In this document: one piece after another, positions 33,455 to 44,105 of the stretch
Layout of the letters: each line of letters opens with the position of its first letter
Position numbering within the stretch: position 1 is the stretch's first letter
NCBI GenBank assembly: GCA_965112735.1
Contig: OZ218950.1
Location: 4,650,001 to 4,714,000, forward strand
Length of the DNA: 64,000 nt
Reading direction: 5' to 3'
Origin: Phaeosaccion multiseriatum
Lineage: Eukaryota > Ochrophyta, other classes
Made by a program: the position numbers and the translations under genes
The notes under the pieces: generated by a model
The model's input: only the letters and a program-made list of their open reading frames with translations
What the model was told of the DNA's origin: nothing
Database searches by the model: none

Positions 33455-34413
33455 ATGAAGTCAATGAACCCTGAAAGCGGCCCCGAACGTCCTCAACCGC
33501 CCTCTTTCAATTCCTCTTCTCGGATTCCTTCTCGTCTCTCCCTCATGGCGGCTTATGCCCGGAACAAGAAGTGGGAAAAGGAGGAAGATGATGATATCGT
33601 CCCACCGCCGTGCTTGCTGGGGCAATTGGTGAGTGAGGAAGGTTTGCTCCCCCCGTCTCCTCTATCCGTCTTTCCCTTCCCTCCTGGCTCCTTCTCCTTC
33701 TATTCCTCTTGAACTCTTTGTATATTCTCTCCCCCTTCTTGCGTCACTCGCCTCCCGTTTTGCCTCAGTTGATCGGAATGGTGATGGGTTCAGTCTTCGG
33801 AGTCGTGACGGCGGCACTCTTGCACACGAAAAACCAAGCCTACCTCTGGCATCACGCTCTCCCTGGCGTGGTAAGTTCCAAGTGGTACGAATGGATTGAC
33901 TGACGAAAGAGGGAGGAAGACTGACATATGCACCACGAGAAGAGGTTTCCATGCAGTACCCTCGCGATCCCCCCACCTCCCAACTCTAAGAAACTGGCTA
34001 CTCTCTTTTCTCGCGCTCTCTCTCCACACACAACCACACACACACACACATACACACGCACCACCACCACCTATGCACAGGTATTTGGCTCATCTGTGGG
34101 CGTTGTGGCGATTCATTTTTCCGCAGAGGACACGGAAATCATTGACAAGGGAGCGCTTTCCTTCCTGTGCTCCGTCATGGCCCTGGAGGGGCTGGTGGGG
34201 GTTCTTACGGGAGTGGGTGTGCAGGATTGGCTCGGACTGCAGCTGGAGGCTGGTCCTTTGGTGCTTCTTTTGTCTCTCAACGCGAGTATGGCCACCACCC
34301 TGCTCTTTCGCATTCGTTCGCACCGGCGCTTGATGAGAACGACGGGGATGGCGCCGCAAGCATTGCGCAGGAAGGCTTCACTAGTCTCTGGGGATCGCTC
34401 TCTGCCGGTGTGA
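33455..34413 (+). CDS. small multi-pass membrane protein, unknown
   Basis: Three exons, 33455-33628, 33769-33870 and 34081-34413, give 202 residues. The first exon is hydrophilic (Pro/Ser/Arg, then EKEEDDDIVPPP). Hydrophobic stretches follow: LLGQLLIGMVMGSVFGVVTAALL, FGSSVGVVAIHFS, FLCSVMALEGLVGVLTGVGV and GPLVLLLSLNASMATTLLF. This suggests three or four membrane helices with an Arg-rich C-terminal tail. I do not recognise the family. All three introns join in phase and the splice sites are canonical, so the gene model is firmer than the function. Confidence 0.65.
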
Positions 34414-35844
34414 GCGAGTAGTGTGTGAGGCTCCTCGTTGGCCTCGGCCCTGCCCACCTCACGAGAGACACAACTGCCGCATCTCTCGCTGCAAAGCTAC
34501 CCTGCTGTTCGTGTCGGTCGAGAGTTAACTAGCCCGAGAGCTGAGGCAGCGGGTGGCTGAGTTTCGTTTCTTACGCCCTGACTGCAATTGCAGCCCATGA
34601 GCCCATCCAGGGGGGTTGACCCTGGGCGCTCGCTTTTTCAACTGCATCAGGCGTGTGGCAACAGCTACTGTTTCTGGGACCTGCCAACATGGGCTGGGGT
34701 ATGCTGCTGTTCGCGGGTCGATTCTAGCCATGGCTTTCGACGGTCGAGTGTCGCCACCCGACTTGCCGCTCCACAGTTCCCTCTAGAACAGGCATTGGCT
34801 GTCCTACTACTCACTTGGGGATTCGAAGCGGCCACCCCCTGCCCTGTCTGGATGGCCGAGACAGTGGCTACAGAGAGAAGCAACGCCCTCGACTCTCGAG
34901 AGAATGAGGTGGAGAGAGAGAGAGAGCGCGCGGTCCCGGAGGCGAAGGGTGCAGTGGCGGCGGCCGCAGATTAGCTGACGGAGGAAGGAGAGGAGGGAGA
35001 CTTTTGTGCAAACAGAAAGAGCGGAAAGCAGAGCCGAAGGACGCGAGCAAGAGAGACAATGTGTACCCCTGAAGAAGAGACAGAGCATGTTGTCTTCGAG
35101 GAGTGCCAATAGGCCGATGATTAATTCCTGATGCTCGGCACCAGACTTGCGTTTTTCAATTGGTGCTGCAGTCGGCCAAGTGGTGGTGGCGAGATTCACG
35201 CCTACCGAGAGCGCCACCTCCCGCAAGAGAGGGTGAAGGTGCAGCTGCGCAAGGCAGTGAATGCGCTGATCGTGGATGCGCTGTCTGTTGGAGGGACACA
35301 CCGACGGCAGGCGCTACATGGTATCACGAATCTCGTCTTGCCCGCGAGAGTACGCGGCATCAGTTCTTTTCTTCAATCACGAGCAGGCCTTTGCATCCGT
35401 TCTTCTCTTCTTCGGGGCTGTGCCACCAACTCAACTCCTCCCCCCCTGGTTTCAGAGGTAGCGAGGTCAAGCAAATTTTAAATTTCATTGGTTTTCAGTG
35501 TGCTTTGGCCCTTATGGGCCGCAAAGGCTCAGGAAGTAGTTCCACAACGAGAATGTTTTTCTTTGCCCACCCTATCTTATCTTAACCTTAACCTGCTCGA
35601 GAAACGCGCTATCCCCCTACTTTCCCTACTCCTCGCTACCCTGCGTCTCCCCTCACCGCTCTCATCCTCCTGTCTTCGACTGCCTTAGGCTGCGCCAGAC
35701 AGAGGAGCGGCCTCTTATGCTCTGTTTTCCCCTCTCTTCTCTCTCCCCTTGTCGTCTTCGTGCGTGCATGCTCCTCTCCAGCAGCATATTTCTTGTGGGT
35801 GGTACTTTCTCTCTCCCAAGCCCCCCTGAGTGACCTTAGAGAGC
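34414..35844. other. unassigned 1.4-kb region
   Basis: Several open stretches exist (plus 34588-34974, plus 35131-35481, minus 34807-35301), but none has a recognisable domain or consistent splice-joined extension. The plus stretch around 35210-35310 (contains QERVKVQLRKAVNALIVDALS) is the most protein-like and could be an exon or a gene relic. A pyrimidine-rich tract covers about 35600-35760. Confidence 0.35.
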
Positions 35845-36075
35845 CTCAGCAGTCGAGGGTACCGAAGACGACCCTCAAGTCTGCAATCGGATCCGCCCCT
35901 TTCGCTTCCGGCCAGAGGCACTTCATATCCTTTCACAGAGAGCAGTCCTCCCACTTCATCATCGGCTGCGCCAAGGTCGCCACCAGCTCCTTGTCTGTCA
36001 TTGAGCGGAGCAGCTCCTCCGCGGGCACCATGACCACGGGCCTCTCCTCGGGCCAGCGATACCATCTTGTCGCAT
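35845..36075 (-). pseudogene. degenerate tandem copy of the 3' part of the neighbouring gene
   Basis: Read on the minus strand it encodes RPVVMVPAEELLRSMTDKEL, aligning with GPVVMVPAEELFRTVTDKEL of the gene at 36205-37122, then continues through DCSL to an in-frame TGA where the intact gene has CSLCPTSEMG. Homology resumes at ADLRVVFG versus ADLRVIYG. The copy lacks the first two thirds of the gene. It lies 130 bases downstream in the same orientation. Confidence 0.85.
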
Positions 36076-36204
36076 GAGATAGTGACCCCCCTCCCCCCCC
36101 CTTGCTCTCGTTCTCCTCTCTCACCCCTCACCCCTTCCCCCTCAGTGAATATACACAATCTGCCCTCGATAAATTCAAATTTGGGGGACAGGACCAGCAG
36201 AGTC

Positions 36205-37122
36205 TCAACAGAAGGGGTGCCCGTAAATCACTCTCAAGTCCGCGATATCAGCGTCTTCTGCTTCGGCCAACACGATGCCCATTTCGCTGGTGGGGCACAG
36301 GGAGCAGTCTTGCCTCTTCATCAGCGTCTCTGCCAAAGCCGCCACCAGCTCCTTGTCTGTCACTGTGCGGAACAGCTCCTCGGCGGGCACCATGACCACA
36401 GGCCCCTCTTCGGGCCAGCCATACTCCTTCTTGGCGGCGGCAGCGACCTCGGCACACAGGGCGGGAGTCAAGGTGGGGGGGGCAACACTCTCTTTCCAGG
36501 CACACACCTCGTCCACACGTGCCCTCAGCTTGCGAAGCGTCTCGATCGTTTCCTCCGGCAGCGTCTTCGTGGTGGGCTGGAACGGGGAGTAGCAGAAGTC
36601 GTCGTCTGCCGATTCGCCATCACTCTTCGCATACATCTCCAGGCTCCCAAAAAGGGCTCGAGCTCTCTCCACGGTATAGCGCACGGACAGAGCTTGAGCA
36701 CAAGCAATTGGCTCGCGCGGTACCGTGAACACGTCATCAGTCTTCCAGTACAGCAGGAGATTCTTCGGGGGGGGGTATCGGCTAAAGGTAGAAAGAGCCC
36801 CAAAGCAGAGACCGATTCGCCGGCTGTCCACTCCAGCAATTGGTGCTCGTCCTCTGAAGCTGTGATTGAAGGGCATGACCACTCCATCACCGACACCCTT
36901 TATGCGCACTGTGAGCTCCTTGGCGGAAGCAGCGGCAGGTGATGTGGTGGGGGTCTCCGCCAGGAGTTTTGCTCCGCGGTAGAGGACGCGACGTGTGTCC
37001 ATGCTCCCCGCAGGGCCCAACCCAACCAAAGCCGCTTCATTCTCCTGCTGCTCGAAAGCAGCCCTCACTTTTTTAACGTAATCGTCAGGAAGCACCGTCT
37101 CAGACCACTCTCTTGTCGCCAT
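36205..37122 (-). CDS. conserved-looking protein of unknown function, single exon
   Basis: ATG-initiated 305-residue frame. The N-terminus (DDYVKKVRAAFEQQ) is helical and hydrophilic, followed by an extended middle region (GVVMPFNHSFRGRAPIAGVD, ALSTFSRYPPPKNLLLYWK) and a charged C-terminal part (WPEEGPVVMVPAEELFRTVT). There is no signal peptide, membrane segment or motif I can name. Expression as a real protein is supported by length, codon use without low complexity, and the existence of a diverged second copy of its 3' end. An interrupted tandem duplication suggests a locally expanding family. Confidence 0.6.
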   Translation of the reverse strand: MATREWSETVLPDDYVKKVRAAFEQQENEAALVGLGPAGSMDTRRVLYRGAKLLAETPTTSPAAASAKELTVRIKGVGDGVVMPFNHSFRGRAPIAGVDSRRIGLCFGALSTFSRYPPPKNLLLYWKTDDVFTVPREPIACAQALSVRYTVERARALFGSLEMYAKSDGESADDDFCYSPFQPTTKTLPEETIETLRKLRARVDEVCAWKESVAPPTLTPALCAEVAAAAKKEYGWPEEGPVVMVPAEELFRTVTDKELVAALAETLMKRQDCSLCPTSEMGIVLAEAEDADIADLRVIYGHPFC

Positions 37123-38482
37123 TCTTCAACAGGGGGGAAGAAACAACTGTGAAGAGAGAAAAAAAGTGTCGAAAAATAAAAGAGCCCCAAGAGGCAAAAC
37201 AAATTGCCCTCCAATTATTTTTTTTATTTTTACATTTTGTTGTAACTGCCCCCGACCCCCTTCATCCCTTCGACCCCCCCCTCCCCTTCGACCCCTGACG
37301 CACTACAGTTGTATTGCGCGCCCACATTCTCGATAGCGCGCTATTGGGCCCCGGGGGGGCCGATAGCGGATAGCGGATCGGCTGGCGCCGGCGATAGCGG
37401 ATAGCGCACCGGCTAGCTGGCGCCGGCGATAGCGGATAGCGGATTCGAAGCGGATAGTGCGTCAGGGGTCGATCCTGATGCACTATTGCCCACATTCTCG
37501 ATAGCGCGCTATCCGATAGCGCACTATCCGATAGCGGATAGCGGATCGGCTGGCGCCGGCGATAGCGGATAGTGCGTCAGGGGTTGACCAAAGCCAGCCC
37601 CGCCTCTTCCTCCTCTCCTCCCCCACACACCTCTACGACTAACAATTGCTTGCTGACAGCTAACACTTACTCATCAGATGCGAAGCACTCACTTCTTCTT
37701 CCTCTTCCTGGGTTTATTGTTTATTCTTATTCACCTTCCTCTTATAGGTACAATTGATCGGATACGGGCGGATGGATATGGGACAGTAGATAGCCCTGCT
37801 GCTTGCCTTTATCTCTGCTTTTCTTGTGCTCGTTGAACCTTGGCATCCACGCTCCTACTCCTCCACCTCCTCTACAACTCCTCCTCTCCTACTAGGCTAC
37901 TACTAGGCCGCCGATACCCCGCTATTTTAATTACACAACTCTTCTACTCCCTCCACGGTACCAGCCAGACTTGGCTTCAAGGGTTAGGGTTTTGACTGTT
38001 CGACGGACGGTGTTGGCTTTTAGCCACACTTCTACTATGGAGAAAGGAGAGGAAGGAGAGGAGAAAGAAAGATTTTTACTTTTAGACCCATTGCTTATGA
38101 CTGGGCTCTTTCTTCCTCCTCTTCTCTCTTTTCTACCCTCCTCTACACTTAAAGCCTGCCCCTTTCCCCTCCCCTGTCTCCCGTTCGCCGTTGCATCAGC
38201 GAAGATCACGTCGTGTGAGCGAAGCTGCAGGATCCCCTTCTCGGGTTTTCACGAAACTTCGCGGAGCTTTCGGCGCAGGTGGATATCAGACATCAAGAGC
38301 AGCTTAAGTTCAGAGGAACACCTTTTGAGAGCAGAGGCTGTTACAGAATAGGACGAATCTCTGGTCACAGGGGATACACGCTCAGTAGCAGCGGATCTTC
38401 CTGTGATTTGTGACTGGGTAATTCAAATCTTCCTCTCGGAACTGCGACACCTCCTTGTGAGAGGGGAGGGGGGGAAAGAAGG
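37123..38482. other. intergenic, contains a TIR element and the CDP-DAG synthase leader
   Basis: Divergent region between the unknown gene and CDP-DAG synthase. Besides the element at 37288-37587 it has AT-rich DNA near 37200-37245 and an open but unremarkable plus-strand stretch at 37971-38351. No gene supported. Confidence 0.5.
37288..37587. mobile_element. two-unit TIR element built of GATAGCG repeats (MITE-like)
   Basis: Unit 1 (37288-37473) is bounded by TCGACCCCTGACGCACTA and its exact 18-bp reverse complement at 37456-37473. Unit 2 (about 37470-37587) starts with a diverged left end (TCGATCCTGATGCACTA) and ends with TAGTGCGTCAGGGGTTGA. CCCACATTCTCGATAGCGCG (37321 and 37489) and GGATCGGCTGGCGCCGGC (37375 and 37543) recur with the same 168-bp offset. 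The interior is full of GATAGCGGATAGCG. There is no ORF and no clear target-site duplication, so calling it a non-autonomous DNA transposon is inference. Confidence 0.6.
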
Positions 38483-41292
38483 ATGGCCAATTACGGCCTG
38501 AGAAAGCGAGGCACGGGCCCTTCGCCTCTTCCAGTCAGCGAGAGCACGGACAGTCTGATGGAAGACGATCCAGGGGAGCTGCCTTCCCCTCCAAGGCTGG
38601 GGAATGGGCGTGAAGAGGATGATGAAGACGACGACGACGATGGGAAGGATGTGCAGCAGGCTCGGGAAAAAGTGTCGAAGAGCGAGAGCAAGCTCAGGAA
38701 GGTCCTCACGAGAGCGGTGTTTGGGTTCGCCATGATCTTTGCCTTCTTGGGCATCGTCTACGCCGGGCACATCTACGTGTGTATGATCATTGTCCTCTTG
38801 CAGGTAAGAGGGAAAGAGAGAGAGAATAAAAAGGTGCAGAATGCACGTACTCCTATGGGTTGCATCATATCTCTCTCTCTCTCGCTCCTCGTCCCTCCCA
38901 GTCGCGCCTACGACAGTCCGTCCGAAGGCCAAGTCCTGTACCCTACTCCGCCGACACTCCTCCCCTCCCATGCCGCCCCTTGCCTTCCCTTGCCGCCCCT
39001 TCGCATCGGCCGATTCTATCATTATCGTGAGGGCAGTCTATGGTATTTAAGGAAATGGTAAACGTGCGCTACCGAGCCGCCAAGGAGAAGGAAATCCCGC
39101 TCTTTCGGACGCTGCAGTGGACGTGGTTCGCCACTGCCATCTCCTACGCGTACGGAGACTTTTTGCATCAGTTTGCCATTCAGCATGAGGGCTTGTTTTG
39201 GCTGGCGCACATAACCAAGTGGAACGGTTGGTTGGGCTTCAACGCGTACTGTGCGCTCTTCGTGCTCTCGGTAAGTACAGGACACGATCGTCGTCAATGA
39301 TCACCATTGGCACATCTCGAAGAGGGTACACATCTCAGCTTTGTCATATTGAGTGGAGATGCCTGGGCCATTGCCGTGTCGTGAATGCGCTTAGTGGCTG
39401 GTGTGTAAGGGGTGAGGACGTTGGGCGACAGAGAGAGAGAGAGAGAGAGGAAGAGAGAGGGAGAGAGAGTCCATTGCAGCAGTCCCTGCGCCACTCTGCC
39501 TTATCGAAATTGTCGAGTGTTGGCATCGAATGGGAGGCCACAGACGGAAGGCCGCGTTGCCTCCTCCTTCTCCTCCTCCTCCTCCTCCTCCTCCTCCCTT
39601 CGTCCTTCACGTTTTTCAATATTTTGAAGGGGGGCCGTGTTCTTATCCGCATCGCCATCCCCGTCGCCAGCATGTAAGAGCAGCTTCCAGTGCCTCATGC
39701 CCATTGCTGTCGCCCCCGCACCCCACCCCATGCATACCAGGTCCTGACCCTCAGGAAGGGGCTCTACAGATACCAAGTGGGGCAGCTGACGTGGACCATC
39801 GTCACCATCATGATGATTGTGGCGCAATTGAGATTCGTCGCGCACAATATCTTCAATGGCATGTTTTGGTTCTTCCACCCTTCCTCTCTGGTCGTGGCAA
39901 ACGATTGCTTTGCCTACTTTTGCGGTATGGCCTTGGGAAGGAAGCTCATCAAGAAACCGTTTCTTAAGGTGTGTTCCCTGCCCTCGACCCTTCCCTCACC
40001 GTGTGTGCTTACCGAGGAGGGAGGAGTGAGTGTGGCTCTCTTTCTGTGAATGCTCGCGTCGACATGTCCAACCCTCATACCGTCCTGTTGCTGGGCTCAG
40101 TCGTCATGCCACTTTGCGACCCCCTTGTCCAACGCAACAAGAAAGACGAAAGGAGGAAGAAAGAGAGGGAGAGAGAGAGCCAACGCATCTGTACTGTCCC
40201 CCCTTTCGCTTTCCCCTCGCCCTCCCTCCCTCCCTCCCTCCCTTGGCTCTTGGCCTTACAGATCTCCCCCAACAAGACGTGGGAGGGCTTTCTGGGCGCC
40301 ATGGTGTGCACTCTCGTGTATGCCTGGTACAGCAGTGCGTGGCTCGCCGATATGCCTTGGTTTGTGTGCCCGGTGGACGACATTAGCCTCACTCCCAGCG
40401 CCCTTAGCTGTGAGCCCAATTACATCTTCCTCCGACAAGATGTGACTGTCCCCGTCTTTAGCAGGCTGCTGGACTGGTTCTACACCTTTGTGTCCGGCAA
40501 GGGCGGTGCGAGTCTCCCGACGATGAACTTCCCCGGCGGCTTTGAGGCACCCGTGGAGGAGGCGAAAGATTTTACGACCCTGCACGTGCTGCCCATTCAG
40601 CTGTACTCGCTCGTTATGGCCATGTTTGTGAGCCTCATTGCGCCCTTTGGCGGGTTCTGGGCCAGCGCTATCAAGCGCGCATACGGGATTAAGGACTTTG
40701 ACAGCATCATACCAGGTTAGTTAATTAGTTAGTTAGTTAGACATGCTCTGGGCCTGGTCTTTGTTTTGTTTCTGTATGTGGTCGGCCTTTGGCGTCAAGA
40801 ACTCTTTTGCCCCCCAGAGCTCTGATTGAAAGGGAGAGGGAGGGAAGGGAAGGAATAGTGGTGAGTGCGAAAGGAATTGGAAGAGGGGGGGCAGCAAACT
40901 AGCGGACTCTCGAGCACAGGGCGTTTTCGGGGAAGGGGAGGGCCCCAAGCAAGCAGGCTGCAGCAGATCAAGGAAAGGACGGCCTCTGCGCCTTTTGCTC
41001 GTCTATGGAAGCCTCTCTCTCTCTCTCTCGTTTCCCTCACATTCTCTCTCCCTCTTGACTCTGCTGCTTCCCCCTTTACCCCTTCCACTCAGGGCATGGA
41101 GGAGTAACGGACAGGATGGACTGTCAATTTATCACGGCCCTGTTCGTGTTTGTGTTCCACGACACCTTCATCCGCCCGAGCATGGTCACGGTCGGGGGTT
41201 TGCTGAGCAGTGCCAGCTTGCTCCCTGTCCTGGAGCAACAGGAGCTGTACTCGAGACTGGGCAAGATGATTGAGGGTGTCTCAGGCGACTAA
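38483..41292 (+). CDS. CDS1: phosphatidate cytidylyltransferase (CDP-diacylglycerol synthase)
   Basis: Makes CDP-diacylglycerol from phosphatidic acid and CTP, the precursor of phosphatidylinositol and phosphatidylglycerol. Exons 38483-38803, 39037-39270, 39741-39968, 40262-40715 and 41093-41292 give 478 residues. The cytosolic N-terminus is acidic (Asp run, about residues 45-60). Membrane helices follow (VFGFAMIFAFLGIVYAGHIYV; TWTIVTIMMIVAQL; a helix after YCALFVLS). SPNKTWEGFLGA is the family's nucleotide-binding loop. The signature S-x(8)-KR-x(3)-K-D-F-x(5)-PGHGG-x(2)-DR-x-D is complete across the last splice (AIKRAYGIKDFDSIIPG joined to HGGVTDRMDCQ). The eukaryotic-type FHDTFI near the end fits ER enzymes. 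No plastid leader is seen. Confidence 0.95.
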
Positions 41293-42051
41293 AGGTGGTT
41301 GATCGGCTGGCAGTGCGTGCCCAATCCAAGGCGGCGAATGGTGCATACGGCGAGTGGTGGGGTGGTGCAGAGGGACTTCGCACCCGAATCAATGGGATAG
41401 GGCGACGCGAGAGGGTCGTTGTCGCAGAAGAGGAAGCATCAAGCTGCTGCAGGAGCAGCAGCAGCAGCAGGAGTAGTAGCAGCAGTAGCAGCAGACAAGA
41501 GATTGCCCAGTGCCGTTGCTGGTTGTTGAAGAAGTGTTTTGCCTGCCTGCCTGTACACGTGTGTGGGTGGCCTCCAAACGCAGAGGGGCAGATGGTGGTC
41601 AGAGTCACGTGGTATGTAGAAGTAGAGACATGTTGACCTTACGGGCCCATCTATTTATGTACAAAAGATGAGAGTTTAATGGCATCCCTCCGCCCCAGCC
41701 CCCTCCGCCTTCACTCCTCAACCAAACAAAGTGAAGGTACTGTAAACAATGGAACAAGGAGATCTCTGATGAGGCACCTAAACATATCCTCATCTCTCTC
41801 CCTCTCTCTCTCTCTCTCTCTGTGCCAGAAAAGTTACCCATACCACCCCACCCGCCCACACCCCTGCGGCTGCTGCTGCTACACAGCGCTGGTGGAAAGG
41901 CGCCAAACTCTGCTGCTGGCGGGGAGGGGGGTGGTCCGTGGTCTGAGGCTATTCGCCGCTGTGTCCCCGCCGGGCGGTGCATCTGAGACTGGAGCTGCGG
42001 GTGGTGGGGTTAGTACAACCTGATGTATATCACCCATGCACTGCCCCCACA
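41293..42051. other. convergent 3' intergenic region
   Basis: Lies between two stops. Contains a CAG/AGC repeat at about 41451-41495, a CT repeat at about 41793-41822 and nothing that looks coding. Confidence 0.5.
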
Positions 42052-43865
42052 CTATACTGCGGCTGCGGGTGTCCGGCCCAGCTCAATCACCCTGTCGAAG
42101 TCGATATAGGGCTCGTAGGTGCGAATGACGCTCGATATTCGCTCGTCATCCTCTGCGTGCATCTTGGCTGTGAACTTATCCAGTGCATTCAGGGCCTCCG
42201 TGGTGGACTGGTTGCTACACAGCACAGGCAGGCCGCTGTGGCGAATGTACTCGAGGATAAAGGCGTGCGGCACATTGTAGGGGGGAGAGCCCGTCAACAT
42301 CAAACCTCCCACGGCATTGCTGCTGCTGTCCGACGAAGGCAATGCCCCTCCCTCTCGTCCTCCTTCCCCGCCCCCACCGTCCTCCCCTCCCTCTTCCGTC
42401 CCCGGGCCAGGGGTGAGAGAAGCCGTATCTCGGACGTGCGTCAAAATTCCTATGATGATGTCATTCCTACTGGCGTGCGTGATGAAGCACGTATTCCTGT
42501 ACTTCTCCTTGTCTTGATTGACAAAGTCCAGAAAGTGCACCATACTCGTGGTCACCTGGACAGAAGAAAGGAGCAGAGAGGGGTACTTCGTTTAGTGCGC
42601 TTCTTTGTAGGGGGGCGATGAGGAACACGAGAAACATGTGCTCACCAGCTCGTATCGTTCAAAACGCCGCAACCGATGCTCCTTGCCCGACAACACCTTG
42701 GTGTGAAACAGATTTTCCAGGTCCAGCACCGAAGGCTTGTCCAGGGACTCCGCCATAGGCACCACCCCCAGGAGGGGGGCACGCCATCCCCAGTGCTTCA
42801 GAGCCATGTTCATGTAGCGCGTGCATTGCTCCACCTTGGCGGGAGACACCTTGTTGAGTATGATGCCCCCGACGTGAAAGCCCTGCGCTAGGCACAGCTG
42901 GCGGTTGAGTGTCAGCTGGTCAAAAGTGTTGCCCACGCCCCCATTCGCAATCAAGATTACATCCAGACCAAGCGTGGATGCGACTTTGGCGTTGCTCCAT
43001 CCGACAATGCTCCCCACCCCTGTATGGCCCGTGCCTTCCACCACCTACAGGAGGGAGGGTCCAGAGAGATGGCAGCAGAGGGCCAGGCAATAGAAGGGGT
43101 CCGAAAGTGTGGCGATAAGGGGGTGTACAACTTCTCGGTGCGCAACCCCGTCCCAACCCCCCTTGACTGTATGCTTACCACAAAGTCGTGTGTAGAGACG
43201 AGAGACTCGAAACACTCCAGCAACCTTTGCCTCTGGCCGTCCCTGGGAATTTTCCCATCCAAGTACTCCCTCGTATACGTCTTGTGCAGGACGAGCGGCG
43301 ACATATCTCTGTAGCGACAGTGCAAACCAAAATGCTCCTTCACTGCCTTCACGTCCTTGTCCACCCTCAGCCCCCTCAGCTCGCCATCGTCCACGAGCAC
43401 GTACTTCTGCCCCACGGGCTTCATGTACGCTACCCTGTGCGCCCCGAAGCGCTTGATCAGTCCCGACACTAACGCCATGGACACAGACGTTTTGCCTGCG
43501 TGGTTCGCCAAGCAACAAGAGAGAGAGGGATGGGGGTGGGCAAGCATATGCCTCAGTGGAGCCGCGATACCACAGCAGCGAGCAGGAGTGTAGGTGGGAG
43601 GGTAGGTACGCAGTGAAGGAAAGTACGCGTAGAGAGCAAAGCCATAGCACAAGCAGCTCCTCTCAAAAGGAAGAGAGAGGGATTCACCTGTGTGCTCCTT
43701 GGTTGCGGCCACAAAAATAGCTTTCCCCCTCTTCGCTTCGCCCACAGCTACAGGCCTAGTAGTAGAAAAGCAGACCATCCGTCTTCTCGACAGCGCCGCA
43801 AAGGCCACATCGGCTGGCCTTCTCTTGAACAGCGGCCAAACCATCGAGCCAGACCTAGATCTCAT
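42052..43865 (-). CDS. BioD/CobQ-like P-loop protein (Pta N-terminal domain type), organelle-targeted
   Basis: Four exons, 43865-43688, 43495-43179, 43044-42646 and 42555-42052, give 465 residues. The Arg/Ser-rich start (MRSRSGSMVWPLFKRRPADV) looks like a mitochondrial presequence. KAIFVAATKEHTGKTSVSMALV is a Walker A loop of the dethiobiotin-synthetase/AAA_26 type, split by the first intron. VVEGTGHTGVGS matches the phosphate-contacting second motif, and LIANGGVGNTFDQL and GIILNKVSP follow as in BioD and CobB folds. The C-terminal part (FITHASRNDIIIGIL, GLMLTG, FILEYIRHSGLPVLCS) fits the DRTGG-like domain that follows this fold in phosphotransacetylase-N proteins. There is no Pta catalytic domain, so the reaction is unknown. 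A Gly/Glu insert sits in the last exon. It diverges from the ABC1 kinase gene. Confidence 0.75.
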
Positions 43866-44105
43866 CGCCCTTCCTGCTCATACGCGTTCCTCCACCCGCA
43901 AACACAGCCCCTCCGTCTCCATTGATTACTCGCAGTAGAAGGCACGGCAGTAGCCCAGAAAAGGTGGTTGAAGCCGAGTGCGAGAAGAACTTTGTGCCAG
44001 AAGCAGAGTAGGGGCGATGAATCGTTGACTTACACTGACTTGCGTGTCCTTTCCTGTTTGTTCTTCCCCTCTCTTGTTGTGCTGCTCATGTAAGCTGAGG
44101 GAACG
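43866..44105. promoter_or_regulatory. bidirectional promoter, P-loop protein / ABC1 kinase
   Basis: 240 bases between opposed ATGs of two genes that both plausibly act in mitochondria. No named motif recognised. Confidence 0.45.

Noticed and set aside
34588-35585. Several overlapping frames on both strands
   Set aside because: No domain, no consistent splice-linked frame, and no similarity between them and the neighbouring unknown gene that I can see.
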